64,000 nt of DNA from Leisingera aquimarina DSM 24565 (GCF_000473165.1 NZ_KI421504.1:3324094-3388093), one strand, 5' to 3'; positions 53,391 through 62,235 are shown, counted from the stretch's first letter. The notes: generated by a model from the letters alone, not told the origin. Made by a program: numbers and translations.

Positions 53391-54715
53391 AGCGAAAGCC
53401 TTTGCGATTGTGCGGACTGAAAGGACGGGTGCAGCCCGGAGGATTGCCGCATTCCGGTGAAGCCCGCAGCCCTGGGGTCCGCCGCGCGCAAGGTATCCGC
53501 GTGCATCCGGCTGTCCTTGGCCAGGTAGAACCGGCCGCCATGGGCGATGGTGATCCGGTCCAGTTCCTCCATCAGCGCCAGGCTGCGGCGATTGACAGGG
53601 AAATCCAGCGCCAGCGTGTAGCCTTCCATCGGGAAGGAGAACGGGCTGTCCTGCGGTCCCAGCCGCTTGAGCACCGCCAGAAAAGATCCCTGTCCGGCAG
53701 CCGAGATCGCCTGCAGCAGCCTGCGCAGGCCGGACCGGGCGCTGTCGAGCGGCAGCACACATTGAAACTGGGCAAAGCCCTTGCGCCCGTAAATCCGGTT
53801 CCAGCCAAGCAATGCATCAAGCGGGAAAAAGTAGCGGTTCCAGTCGGTAATCAGCAACCCGGCCTTTCGGGCGCCTGCCCAGTAGTAGGCGGAATTGAAG
53901 GCCCGGACACTGAAGCGGTTCAACAGAAAGGAGGGAAACACCGGCGGCACCTGCCGGGTCTTTGCACTGGCGATGGCATAGGGGGTGGCCGCCTGTTGCG
54001 CGCTCAAGTCCCGTGAATCCGCATGTTCGCCCAGCATAACAAGCGAGCGGCCCAGTGTGTTGCCTTCCGACAGGCAATCAATCCACGCTACCGAATAGGT
54101 TGCGCTGGCCGACCGCTCGAAGATTTCGATCGCGGCATCCAGATTTGCAGCCGGCAGTGTCTGCTGCCGGATCCAGGCCGACGGCACCGCCCGCAGCCTG
54201 ATCGCGGCCTTGACAATGATCCCGGTGAGCCCCATGCCGCCAGCAGTCCAGCCGAACAAATCGCTGTTTTCCTGCGCCGAGCAACGGCGCAGCGTGCCGT
54301 CCGGCCCCATGACATCCACCCAGTCCAGGCAATTGCGGAAACTGCCCTCCTTATGGTGGTTCTTACCATGCACATCCGCCGCGATCGCTCCGCCAAGGGT
54401 CACAAACTTGGTGCCCGGCACCACCGCCGGAAACCAGCCGCGCGGCAGGAAGGCCGAGATGATATCGCCCAGCAACACTCCGCTTTCAGCAACCAATTGC
54501 CCGGTTTCGGCGTCAAACGAGATCATCCGGTTGAAATGCCGCATGTGCAACGTCGCCGGCAGGCCGATAGCGCTGTCGCCATAAGCGCGGCCATTGCCGC
54601 GGGCGATGACCGAGGAGTTGCCGGCGATCAGGATTTGCAGCTCTGTCTCGTTGCGGGGGGCCAGAAGCTGTGCCCGGGCCACCGGGTAGTTCCCCCAGCC
54701 TGACAGCATTGTCAT
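53387..54715 (-). CDS. FAD-linked oxidoreductase, DprE1-like
   Basis: The 442-residue protein has the VAO-type FAD domain, with A-R-G-N-G-R-A-Y-G-D-S near residue 37, V-P-G-T-K-F-V-T-L-G-G-A-I-A-A-D-V-H-G-K near residue 100 and G-M-G-L-T-G-I-I. The C-terminal cap domain includes F-F-P-L-D-A-L-L-G-W-N-R and Q-F-Q-C-V-L-P, where the equivalent of the mycobacterial inhibitor-reactive Cys may lie. DprE1 oxidises C2 of decaprenylphosphoryl-ribose. It is tightly coupled to the neighbours on both sides by four-base overlaps. Confidence 0.9.
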   Translation of the reverse strand: MTMLSGWGNYPVARAQLLAPRNETELQILIAGNSSVIARGNGRAYGDSAIGLPATLHMRHFNRMISFDAETGQLVAESGVLLGDIISAFLPRGWFPAVVPGTKFVTLGGAIAADVHGKNHHKEGSFRNCLDWVDVMGPDGTLRRCSAQENSDLFGWTAGGMGLTGIIVKAAIRLRAVPSAWIRQQTLPAANLDAAIEIFERSASATYSVAWIDCLSEGNTLGRSLVMLGEHADSRDLSAQQAATPYAIASAKTRQVPPVFPSFLLNRFSVRAFNSAYYWAGARKAGLLITDWNRYFFPLDALLGWNRIYGRKGFAQFQCVLPLDSARSGLRRLLQAISAAGQGSFLAVLKRLGPQDSPFSFPMEGYTLALDFPVNRRSLALMEELDRITIAHGGRFYLAKDSRMHADTLRAADPRAAGFTGMRQSSGLHPSFQSAQSQRLSL

Positions 54716-55131
54716 TCCGTCTCCTTTGCGCCTCGAGTGAAAACGAAATGCCGGTCCAGCTGGTATTTCACCGTATAGCCTATCACCAGCCCGAGAATAG
54801 CCCCGGCCTCGCGCGCGGCATCCGTGCCCCAGGTGATCCAGAACAGGGTCTCGGTAATCCAGAACACCGCTGTGGTTGCGATACCCATCAAGGCATACAG
54901 CGTAAATGTCCGCCCCTGGTGCTTAAGGCCGCTGTGCTGGTCAAAAAAGATCCAACGCTTATCCAGCAGGTATTTGACAACCAGCCCAGCAAGGGTGCCC
55001 GCCGCCATGGCGGCGGTGAAATGTGCTGCACCTTCCCCCAATTGCAGGACCGCACGCTGGGTGGCGAGGTTGACCGCAGTAGCAACAACCGCAAAGACAG
55101 TGTAGCGGATCAGAAGCTGCTGCAAGATCAT
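54712..55131 (-). CDS. GtrA-family membrane protein
   Basis: The start at 55131 (M-I-L-Q-Q-L-L-I-R-Y) overlaps the preceding frame. The 139-residue protein has four membrane segments with the family pattern R-Y-x-x-F-A-V-V-A-T-A-V-N-L and L-D-K-R-W-I-F, ending Y-Q-L-D-R-H-F-V-F. GtrA proteins are thought to flip polyprenyl-phosphate sugars across the inner membrane, which suits its place among the Dpr-like genes. Confidence 0.9.
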   Translation of the reverse strand: MILQQLLIRYTVFAVVATAVNLATQRAVLQLGEGAAHFTAAMAAGTLAGLVVKYLLDKRWIFFDQHSGLKHQGRTFTLYALMGIATTAVFWITETLFWITWGTDAAREAGAILGLVIGYTVKYQLDRHFVFTRGAKETE

Positions 55132-55460
55132 GACATACTGCTCCAGACTGCAACCGCCAGGACAGTCAAAAAGCACAGATGGCGGCCGCGGGCAGCATTC
55201 AGGTCCAGCAGATCAGTCACCACGCAAACATTGAAGGCAATCAGATTGACCGGCAAAACCGCCAGCAACGTCACAGTGCCCAGCAGAAGCGCTGCCCGCC
55301 CCTGAAACAGCGCAATTGCCGAGGTGAATGGGCTTTTCCAATCCCGCCCGAAGGAGGACCAGAAGCTTTCATACAGGATGTTGCTGCGCCGCAGAGTGCC
55401 ATCCAAATCGACGGCAAGCATACCGGGCTGGCCGGTCATAAGCGATGAATCTGTCGTCAA
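55128..55460 (-). pseudogene. Collapsed HAD-UbiA prenyltransferase gene
   Basis: The frame gives 110 residues. The first 57 are the start of a HAD domain (A-V-D-L-D-G-T-L) with S-N-I-L-Y-E-S-F-W. They join directly to a UbiA membrane segment carrying V-V-T-D-L-L-D-L-N-A, the first half of the N-D-x2-D-x3-D motif, then to a short tail. Full-length relatives have about 470-500 residues, so most of both domains is missing. The intact protein would be the phosphoribosyltransferase that makes polyprenyl-phospho-ribose for DprE1/E2. It still overlaps the gtrA start, so the message may serve only for coupling. Confidence 0.78.
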
Positions 55461-55636
55461 ATGAAATCAACCGAAAGATGCTTTTACTTCCGGTCCGATT
55501 TATATCAGCACCATCACTTTTTGGCTAGGTGTCAAACTGCCCGCTGCCTGGCCCGCCTTGCCGGCCAGAACCTGCGGGGAATTTCACACTGCGCCAGAAT
55601 AACCTATAAGGGCATAAAAAAACACTGAGGACGGGC

Positions 55637-57043
55637 ATGACATTTCATTCGAATCCTTCCGCCAAGCCGGCCGCATGTGCATCAGACAGAGCTGCGCTGC
55701 CGCGCGAGACAGCGCTGTTTGCGGTGGCGGCAGCTGTCATCATCCTTACCTCCAGGCTGCTGGCAGCTGGCCTGCTCGACATTCGCCCCGACCCCATTCA
55801 CTTGGACGGTTCCTACCAGCACCTCCCGGCGCAGCAGCTGCATGACGGTTTGCTGGATGCCCTGCTAACCCTGCACTCCCAGCCTCCGTTCTGGAATTTT
55901 CTGCTGGGGATCGCCGCCAAGGCTTGCGGCGCTCAAGGTGCTTGCATGATCCAGCTGATCTGGAGCAGCCACTTGGCGCTGAGCGTCCTGACCGCCGCCT
56001 GCATGTTTGCGGCCCTGCGCCTGATGGCGCAATCGCGACGCCTGGCCTGGCTGCTGCCCCTGGCCTATATCCTGTCGCCCGCCGTGTTTTACTATGAGAA
56101 CTTCATTCTCTATGCGCATTTCACCTCAGCGCTGTTTGCCCTGTCCTGCCTGTGTGCCCTGCTGTTTCTGAAGACGCAAAGGACGCTCTATTTCCTGCAA
56201 TTCTGCGCCTGCCTTGCGGTGCTGTCGCTGACCTGGACGCTGTTCCACCCGATCTACATCCTGCTGGTGGCCGGGCTGCTGCTGTTCAAGACCGCAGCGA
56301 ACCCTGCCCGTTTGATCATCCTGGCCCTCACGCTGATTGTCACACTGCTGCCGTCGGTGAAGAACAAGGCGGTGTTCGGCATCTTCAGCTCCGGCAGCTG
56401 GCTCGGCCTCAATGCGTCGCAAACAGCGCCTGAGCCGGTCGAAGGCTGCTCATTCAAAACATTTGCCGAAGTCCATGGGCTGATCGGTCAGCATACCGGC
56501 ACAGCGCTGAATGATCCGCGGATGATCCCCTATTCCAAGACCTGCCTGAAGAAATCGATCGAGGTCGTCGCTGCCAGCCCGGTGCAATATGCGGCCGGCG
56601 TCGCGGTGCGGGCTTTCACCAGCCTGTCGCTGTGGCCGAACGAATATTTTTACCCGCCGCTGAACTGGGACCGCTTCCCAAAGATCCCCGACACCAAGCG
56701 GGTGCTGACGGCGGACAATAAGATCATAATCGACCCCAGCCTGTCGCGCTTCCTGACCCTGGCGCTGAACCTGTTCGCGCTGATCGCCCTGGCGGAACTT
56801 GCCCGCCGGGATCAGGACGACACACGCCGGGCCTTCTTTCAGGTGATGCTGCTGTCGGTGGTGCTGTTCCTGGGCGTAGCCCATGCGGTGAACGGGCCGG
56901 AACAAGAGCGGATGAGATACACGCTGCATCCGTTATTCTGGGGGCTTTATGCGGTGGTGCTCCAAGAGGCAGGCCGGCGTGCACGACGGCTGGCCCGGCG
57001 CTCCCGGATGAAACCTTTGCCAGAGACTGGCAGCTCTCAATAG
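55637..57043 (+). CDS. GT-C-like integral membrane protein
   Basis: The 468-residue protein has 9-11 membrane segments and, after the first, the acidic motif L-D-G-S-Y-Q-H-L at about residue 56. This is the place of the catalytic Asp in GT-C glycosyltransferases that use polyprenyl-phosphate sugars. A periplasmic region (about 255-365) follows. It is divergent from the dpr-like operon across a 176-bp gap. It could be the transferase that uses the product. Family assignment is by architecture only. Confidence 0.7.
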   Translation: MTFHSNPSAKPAACASDRAALPRETALFAVAAAVIILTSRLLAAGLLDIRPDPIHLDGSYQHLPAQQLHDGLLDALLTLHSQPPFWNFLLGIAAKACGAQGACMIQLIWSSHLALSVLTAACMFAALRLMAQSRRLAWLLPLAYILSPAVFYYENFILYAHFTSALFALSCLCALLFLKTQRTLYFLQFCACLAVLSLTWTLFHPIYILLVAGLLLFKTAANPARLIILALTLIVTLLPSVKNKAVFGIFSSGSWLGLNASQTAPEPVEGCSFKTFAEVHGLIGQHTGTALNDPRMIPYSKTCLKKSIEVVAASPVQYAAGVAVRAFTSLSLWPNEYFYPPLNWDRFPKIPDTKRVLTADNKIIIDPSLSRFLTLALNLFALIALAELARRDQDDTRRAFFQVMLLSVVLFLGVAHAVNGPEQERMRYTLHPLFWGLYAVVLQEAGRRARRLARRSRMKPLPETGSSQ

Positions 57044-57066
57044 GCCCGAAGGCTCAGCATCAGCAG

Positions 57067-57104
57067 GCTGGTGCCGCAAGCGGGCAAACCCCTCCGGCAC
57101 CAGC
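57067..57104. terminator. Hairpin between convergent genes
   Basis: The 10-bp stem GCTGGTGCCG / CGGCACCAGC with an 18-base loop lies between the GT-C-like gene and gapR. There is no U-run. Confidence 0.5.
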
Positions 57105-57137
57105 GGAAACTCTCGCGGGACCGCAGTCCCGCGTGGC

Positions 57138-57419
57138 TTACATACCCAAGGCTTCCTTATACATTTCCAGCACCGCTTCTTCTTCGTCGATGTCGTTCTG
57201 ATCGCGCTTGCGAAGGGCAATGATCTTACGCATGACCTTGGTGTCATAGCCGCGTGCTTTGGCTTCGGCCATCACCTCTTTCTGCTGTTCGGCGATGGTC
57301 TTCTTTTCTTCGTCCAAACGCTCGAACCGCTCGATGAACTGGCGCAACTCGCCAGCGGTCACACGGTAGTTTTCGCTTTTTTCGTCTTCGGTGATATCCA
57401 TCTGCGGCTCCGTCGGCAC
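57138..57419 (-). CDS. gapR: GapR-family DNA-binding protein (DUF2312)
   Basis: The 93-residue highly charged coiled-coil protein matches the family pattern Y-R-V-T-A-G-E-L-R-Q-F-I-E-R-F-E-R-L and A-K-A-R-G-Y-D-T-K-V-M-R-K-I-I-A-L-R-K. In Caulobacter, GapR tetramers encircle overtwisted DNA ahead of forks and transcription complexes and aid topoisomerases. The ATG at 57419 is used; another lies six codons in. Confidence 0.93.
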   Translation of the reverse strand: MPTEPQMDITEDEKSENYRVTAGELRQFIERFERLDEEKKTIAEQQKEVMAEAKARGYDTKVMRKIIALRKRDQNDIDEEEAVLEMYKEALGM

Positions 57420-57594
57420 ATGCTGTCAATTGCTGTCGGAGCAAGGGGATAGCGCCCCGCCCGCTGCGCCGCAAGCAGGGAAAGCCGCAGAGACGCGCCG
57501 AGCGGCAAAAACCGGCGCCCGCCCCCTCGCAGCTTGCGCGCAGAGCCGGGATCGGCTAGGCGCGGCGCAGCGCGAAAACCGCAGGAGCACGCAC

Positions 57595-57813
57595 ATGTTC
57601 GAACTCATCGTCTGGGCCGGAGCCGCCTTGTCCATCGCCGGTCTGCTGGGCCTGGTCTGGTGCATTGTCCGCGTTGCGCGTGCGCGCCGCCAGAAACTGA
57701 ACGACGAAGCTCTGCGTGCCGTTGTGCAATCAGTACTGCCCTACAATCTGGGCGCCCTGTTGCTGTCCGTTTTGGGGCTGATGCTGGTTATGACGGGCAT
57801 TTTCCTGGGCTGA
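57595..57813 (+). CDS. Small two-helix membrane protein
   Basis: The 72-residue protein has a GCAGGAGCACGCAC ribosome site. Two membrane segments (about 4-27 and 49-70) flank a basic loop, V-A-R-A-R-R-Q-K-L-N-D-E-A-L. Conserved-looking Roseobacter small protein of unknown function. Confidence 0.75.
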   Translation: MFELIVWAGAALSIAGLLGLVWCIVRVARARRQKLNDEALRAVVQSVLPYNLGALLLSVLGLMLVMTGIFLG

Positions 57814-57842
57814 AGCCTCGGACGCCTTGCCTGACAGTCCGG

Positions 57843-58058
57843 CTAGACCGGCATATTGTCAAACATCTCCTCCACCGCTTCTTCGCACAGTGCGGCTTCC
57901 AGACGGCGGAACCGGCCTGGCACAGCAGCGCCAGTCTTGCGCATGTGATCCAGCAACCGGATAAACTCAGGCCGCATGGCAAGCCGGGCGGTACCGGTCT
58001 CTCCAAGAATCCGGGTTTCCAGATTCTCGACAGTGTGCAGCAGATCTTCTTGTGTCAT
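57843..58058 (-). CDS. Small acidic hypothetical protein
   Basis: The start is at 58058, after CAGGGAGGACTGCC, a strong ribosome site; an in-frame ATG at 58139 lacks one. The 71-residue helical protein begins M-T-Q-E-D-L-L-H-T-V-E-N-L and ends E-E-M-F-D-N-M-P-V. No known domain is recognised. Confidence 0.7.
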   Translation of the reverse strand: MTQEDLLHTVENLETRILGETGTARLAMRPEFIRLLDHMRKTGAAVPGRFRRLEAALCEEAVEEMFDNMPV

Positions 58059-58351
58059 TGGCAGTCCTCCCTGGATCATGATGGGGCTATACTGGTATTT
58101 CACAACAGCCGCGTGAAGGCCCGCAGAATTTAGGCGCACGACCGCCTATTTGTGCAGATTTACCGGCCGGTTGATGGTTCTGCAGGTGTCACCCACGCCT
58201 GCCAAGCATACTGCAGCGCAACATTGCCCTGCCTTGACACGGGTCAACTGGCTGCGATGATTTCAATGGCACCATCGGTCTGCGCACCGGCATCCTTGAA
58301 ACATATTCGCCAACCAATATATGATTATCCAAAATCAAGGGAGAGCAACAG

Positions 58352-59215
58352 ATGACCCCCGCCGTCAAGGCCTTCTTCGACGAAGCCACTAACACCGTTT
58401 CTTATGTGGTGCGTGAACCTGAAGGCTCCGCCTGTGCCATTATCGACTCTGTGCTGGACTACGACCAGGCAGCCGGGCGCACCGGCACGGCATCAGCGGA
58501 TGCCATCATTGCCTGGATCAAGAAGGAAGGCCTGCGGACAGAGTGGATCCTGGAAAGCCATGTGCATGCCGACCATCTGTCTGCCGCGCCCTACCTGCAA
58601 GACCGGCTGGGCGGCAAGATCGGCATCGGCGCCCAGATCACCGTAATTCAGGACACCTTCGGCAAAATCTTCAATGAAGGCACCGAATTTCAGCGCGACG
58701 GCAGCCAGTTCGACCGCCTGTACCGTGAAGGCGATGTATTCATGATCGGCCAGATGCGCGGCGAAGTGCTGCACACGCCGGGCCACACGCCCGCCTGCCT
58801 GACCTATGTGATCGGGGACGCAGCCTTTGTCGGCGATACGCTGTTCATGCCTGATTTCGGCACCGCCCGCTGTGATTTTCCCGGCGGGTCTTCAATCGAT
58901 TTATATAATTCGATCCAAAAGATCCTGGCGCTGCCCGACAACACCCGCATCTTTGTCGGCCATGATTACAAGGCACCGGGCCGCGATGATTACGAATGGG
59001 AAACCACCGTAGGTGAACAAAAGGCGCTGAACGTGCATATAGGCGAAGGGCGCAGCATCGAGGAATTCACCCGGATGCGCGACGCCCGTGATGCGACCTT
59101 GGGCATGCCGCGTCTGATCCTGCCGTCGCTGCAGGTGAATATGCGCGCGGGCCAGATGCCGGAACCGGATGATCAGGGCGATGTCTTCCTGAAGATCCCG
59201 GTCAACAAAATCTGA
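58352..59215 (+). CDS. Persulfide-dioxygenase-like metallo-hydrolase
   Basis: The 287-residue metallo-beta-lactamase-fold protein has H-V-H-A-D-H-L near residue 70, H-T-P-G-H-T-P, G-D-T-L-F-M-P-D-F-G-T-A-R-C-D-F and V-G-H-D-Y. This set is that of ETHE1/Blh persulfide dioxygenases, which oxidise glutathione persulfide to sulfite. It heads an operon with YeeE/YedE sulfur-uptake halves and a TIGR01244 protein. The AT-rich upstream sequence (58295-58340) contains CATATT and AATATATG motifs that may be an operator. Confidence 0.9.
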   Translation: MTPAVKAFFDEATNTVSYVVREPEGSACAIIDSVLDYDQAAGRTGTASADAIIAWIKKEGLRTEWILESHVHADHLSAAPYLQDRLGGKIGIGAQITVIQDTFGKIFNEGTEFQRDGSQFDRLYREGDVFMIGQMRGEVLHTPGHTPACLTYVIGDAAFVGDTLFMPDFGTARCDFPGGSSIDLYNSIQKILALPDNTRIFVGHDYKAPGRDDYEWETTVGEQKALNVHIGEGRSIEEFTRMRDARDATLGMPRLILPSLQVNMRAGQMPEPDDQGDVFLKIPVNKI

Positions 59216-59237
59216 CCGGAGCAGGCGGAAGACGATC

Positions 59238-59663
59238 ATGGAAACGGATTGGATTCAGGGTTTCGCGGGCGGCATGCTGATCGGGCTCGGCGGTGCCGTC
59301 TATCTTTTCGGCAACGGCCGCATCATGGGCGCCAGCGGCATCCTGGGCGGGCTGCTGGATGGCAGCGGTCGCAACTCCGCAGCCGAGCGGCTGGCCTTCA
59401 TCGCAGGCGTAATTTTCATGCCGCTGCTGGTTGGCCTGTTGGCCGGGACTCCTGCAACCTATGCCAGCAGCAACCCCATCGTGCTGATTTCTGCGGGCTT
59501 GCTGGTCGGCGTTGGCACGCGGATGGCCAATGGCTGCACCTCCGGCCACGGGGTCTGCGGCATCTCGCGGCTGTCCTTGCGGGGCATCACGGCAACAGGG
59601 GTCTACATGCTGGCCGGTATTCTGACACTGGCGGTTCTGCGCCAAATCCTGGGGATGATTTGA
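59238..59663 (+). CDS. YeeE/YedE family membrane protein, N-half
   Basis: The 141-residue protein has four membrane segments, with G-R-I-M-G-A-S-G-I-L-G-G near residue 30 and the Cys motif G-C-T-S-G-H-G-V-C-G-I-S-R near 100. YeeE-type proteins import thiosulfate, with Cys relaying sulfur. It makes a pair with the next gene (one-base overlap). Confidence 0.9.
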   Translation: METDWIQGFAGGMLIGLGGAVYLFGNGRIMGASGILGGLLDGSGRNSAAERLAFIAGVIFMPLLVGLLAGTPATYASSNPIVLISAGLLVGVGTRMANGCTSGHGVCGISRLSLRGITATGVYMLAGILTLAVLRQILGMI

Positions 59664-60097
59664 TGCTGCGGATTGTTCTGGCGCTGGTTGCAGGCAGCCT
59701 GTTTGGCACAGGTCTGATGCTGTCGGGCATGACAGACACCACCAAAGTGCAGGGCTGGCTGGATATCTTTGGCAGTTGGGACCCAACCCTTGCCTTTGTG
59801 ATGGGCGGCGCGCTGCTGCCAATGGCCTTGGCCTGGCGGCTGATAGAGGGGCGCAAGCCCGCGGCCGGCGGCAGCTTCCCTGCACCGCCGCAAACGGAGC
59901 TGGACCGGCGGCTGATCATAGGCTCTGTTCTGTTTGGCGCAGGCTGGGGCCTGGCGGGGCTTTGCCCCGGCCCCGCAATGGCCTCGCTCAGCTATAACGG
60001 CTGGCAGGGCGCGCTGTTCCTGGCGGCGATGGCCTGCGGCATGGTAGCCGCTCCCAGGCTCAGCCGGCATCTGGACCGGCGCGCTGCAAAAGCGTAA
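59663..60097 (+). CDS. YeeE/YedE family membrane protein, C-half (DUF6691)
   Basis: The ATG shares one base with the preceding stop (TGATG). The 144-residue protein has four membrane segments, with G-L-M-L-S-G-M-T-D-T-T-K-V-Q-G near residue 17 and the Cys motif G-L-C-P-G-P-A near 98. The two halves together equal one full YeeE/YedE transporter. Confidence 0.9.
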   Translation: MLRIVLALVAGSLFGTGLMLSGMTDTTKVQGWLDIFGSWDPTLAFVMGGALLPMALAWRLIEGRKPAAGGSFPAPPQTELDRRLIIGSVLFGAGWGLAGLCPGPAMASLSYNGWQGALFLAAMACGMVAAPRLSRHLDRRAAKA

Positions 60098-60108
60098 AGA
60101 CTCAGGAT

Positions 60109-60534
60109 ATGGATGCACGCGTAATCACCCCCCGCTATTCAGTCTCGCCGCAGATTTCGGCTGAGGACCTGCCCGCCATTGCCGGCGCCGGCTTCAAGAC
60201 AGTGATCTGCAACCGGCCGGACGCGGAAGTGCCGCCCAGCCATCAGGCAGAGGCGATCCGCGCAGCCGCCGAAGCCGCCGGGCTGCGGTTCGAGGTTCTG
60301 CCGCTCACCCATCAGACCATGACACCCGAGAACGCGGCCCGCCAGCGGGCGCTGTATGAAGGCTGCGAAGGCCCGGTATTGGCCTATTGCGCGTCCGGCA
60401 CCCGCTGTTCGGTGGTCTGGGCGCTCAGCCAGGCCTGCGATATGTGCGCCGATGACATTCTGCAAAAAACCGCAGCGGCCGGCTATCAGCTGGACGGGTT
60501 GCGGCCAGCACTAGATTCCCTGGCTGACAATTAA
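60109..60534 (+). CDS. TIGR01244 family sulfur transferase / phosphatase-like protein
   Basis: The 141-residue protein contains the active loop C-A-S-G-T-R-C-S near residue 93, a C-x5-R pattern of the protein-tyrosine-phosphatase/rhodanese type. Its N-terminal half has Y-S-V-S-P-Q-I-S-A-E-D-L. Such domains occur fused to persulfide dioxygenases (Blh), and here it is a separate gene in the same operon, supporting a role in sulfide detoxification. Confidence 0.88.
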   Translation: MDARVITPRYSVSPQISAEDLPAIAGAGFKTVICNRPDAEVPPSHQAEAIRAAAEAAGLRFEVLPLTHQTMTPENAARQRALYEGCEGPVLAYCASGTRCSVVWALSQACDMCADDILQKTAAAGYQLDGLRPALDSLADN

Positions 60535-60547
60535 TCCTGTGAAAATA

Positions 60548-60573
60548 CTGCCTGCGTGAGACATTGCAGGCAG
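60548..60573 (+). terminator. Hairpin ending the persulfide operon
   Basis: The 8-bp perfect stem CTGCCTGC / GCAGGCAG with a 10-base loop lies 13 bp after the last gene. There is no clear U-run. The remaining sequence to 60799 holds nothing I can identify. Confidence 0.55.
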
Positions 60574-60799
60574 CGGCCAAGCCGTTGGCCAGCGCAGGAA
60601 ACCCGGATCCCGCCAATTCTGATCATCCTTGGGCGCAGCGCCGTGCGTCAACAGCACTAGGAGCCTGCCCTGGATAGTTGCGCAGGCAGCCTAGGTTTGG
60701 AACGACTAAGAGGGTATGGCTGCCCGCGGCGGCTCCCGGCAAAGGTCCTGGATTTCAGGGCCGATTGGCGCCCGCGCGCAGCGCGGAGAACCGAATAAA

Positions 60800-62152
60800 T
60801 CAGTTGCTTCCCGGCAATGCGCCATCCAGCCCGGCCAATTGCGAGATTTCTGCCGCCGCATCCCCTGGGTCAAAATCCCCCAAGTCGACAGCAGGAAGAT
60901 CAGGCAAGTCAGGCAAACCGCCGTCCAGCCCATCCATGCCCAAAGCGCCATCGTCGCCGAGACCTGGCAAATCCATTGCGCCCATTCCGCCCATGGCGTC
61001 GTCCAGGCCGCCCATGCCCCCCATGCCGCCGTCAAATCCGCCGTCACCCAGCGCAGGAAGCCCATCGCTGTCCATACCAAGACCGCCGCCGCCCAGTCCC
61101 GGTGCCGCTTCCAACGCAGGCAGGCCCGTGTCGTCCATCGGGTCCTGCAGGCCCTGCGCGGCGATTCCCATATCGAGTGCGGGAGGTCCGCCGCCCATCA
61201 GATCGGTGCCTGCCCCGTCGGAGAACCCCATTCCTTCTGCCCCGGCATCGCCTGCCAGCCTGGCCCCGGACTGATTCAGCCGGACCGCGCGCGCGCCGTT
61301 CATCTGGCCCAGGCGCCCCTGCGCAACCGACTGGCCTCCAATGGTCAGAAGGTCGGTTTCATACAGGTAGGCGGAATCCAGCGGCAGCGAATCGCCGACT
61401 TTGAGACCGGCAAAATCCCTCAAGGGCACCCGCATCTTGCACAAAACTGCCGACAGCTCCGCCCGGATTGCCCCCAGGTTGCGGCCCAGAGATGGACCTT
61501 GGGCACCGTTCCCCTGGCCGTCCTGCAGCTCTTCGGCAGTGGGTTCCGGAAGAATCAGCTTCATCACGCCCTGCATGGCGCCGCAGGCCAGGTCCAGGTT
61601 CAGTTCGATCACCCGGTAATCCTCAGCCTCCATGCCCAGCACCAGGCTGCGCACATTTTCAACCTGTGCGCCAAAGCGGTAACCGGTGAAGATTGTCTGG
61701 TCCGCGTGCCCATCCAGCATCGCGAAAACCTTGGCAAAGGTGCGTTCCAGAAACTCTGCCGTCATGGCTGCATCTGTCGGGGTATAGTGACGCTCGTCCG
61801 GTGCTTTGCCCATCACCGTGCCGATGGTCTGCTGCTGGATCAGCGCAGTTACCGTGGCCGCATCCATGCTGGCCGCACCCATTCTGCCATGCGGGCAGTC
61901 CAGCACCACCAGAAGATCCTTATCCGACAGCTGGTCAGCCAGATCCTCGGGAATGCGGTTGGATTGCCGGGCAGCCAGAACTGCCACCGGCAGACCGCAC
62001 AGGTCCGCAGCCGCCCGCGCAACCGACCGGCGCAAAGCCTTCAGCGTCAGGGAGCTGGCAAGCGCCCCCACGCCTTCCTTTGTCGCTGCCAGCTTGCGTG
62101 CAAGCACACCCTGCTTGCTGCTGCCTGCCTCTGCTGCTTCTATTTCAGACAT
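60800..62152 (-). CDS. FliM/FliN-family protein with Gly/Asp/Met-rich tail
   Basis: The 450-residue protein has a FliM-like middle region (about 20-190) and a SpoA/FliN-type domain at about 205-290 (V-P-L-R-D-F-A-G-L-K-V-G-D-S-L-P-L). From about 330 the sequence is low-complexity: short G-L-D, G-M-G-G and D-L-P repeats to the end. FliM and FliN form the flagellar switch. Roseobacters encode such proteins as extra switch components. No other flagellar genes are near, so its partner is unknown. Confidence 0.82.
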   Translation of the reverse strand: MSEIEAAEAGSSKQGVLARKLAATKEGVGALASSLTLKALRRSVARAAADLCGLPVAVLAARQSNRIPEDLADQLSDKDLLVVLDCPHGRMGAASMDAATVTALIQQQTIGTVMGKAPDERHYTPTDAAMTAEFLERTFAKVFAMLDGHADQTIFTGYRFGAQVENVRSLVLGMEAEDYRVIELNLDLACGAMQGVMKLILPEPTAEELQDGQGNGAQGPSLGRNLGAIRAELSAVLCKMRVPLRDFAGLKVGDSLPLDSAYLYETDLLTIGGQSVAQGRLGQMNGARAVRLNQSGARLAGDAGAEGMGFSDGAGTDLMGGGPPALDMGIAAQGLQDPMDDTGLPALEAAPGLGGGGLGMDSDGLPALGDGGFDGGMGGMGGLDDAMGGMGAMDLPGLGDDGALGMDGLDGGLPDLPDLPAVDLGDFDPGDAAAEISQLAGLDGALPGSN

Positions 62153-62235
62153 AGGCTGTTTAACCTGCCCCTTGCGCGTCCCGTTTCCCCGGTTTTACCC
62201 GAAAGGGGGTTAACAACTCCTGTATTTCAGGCGGG

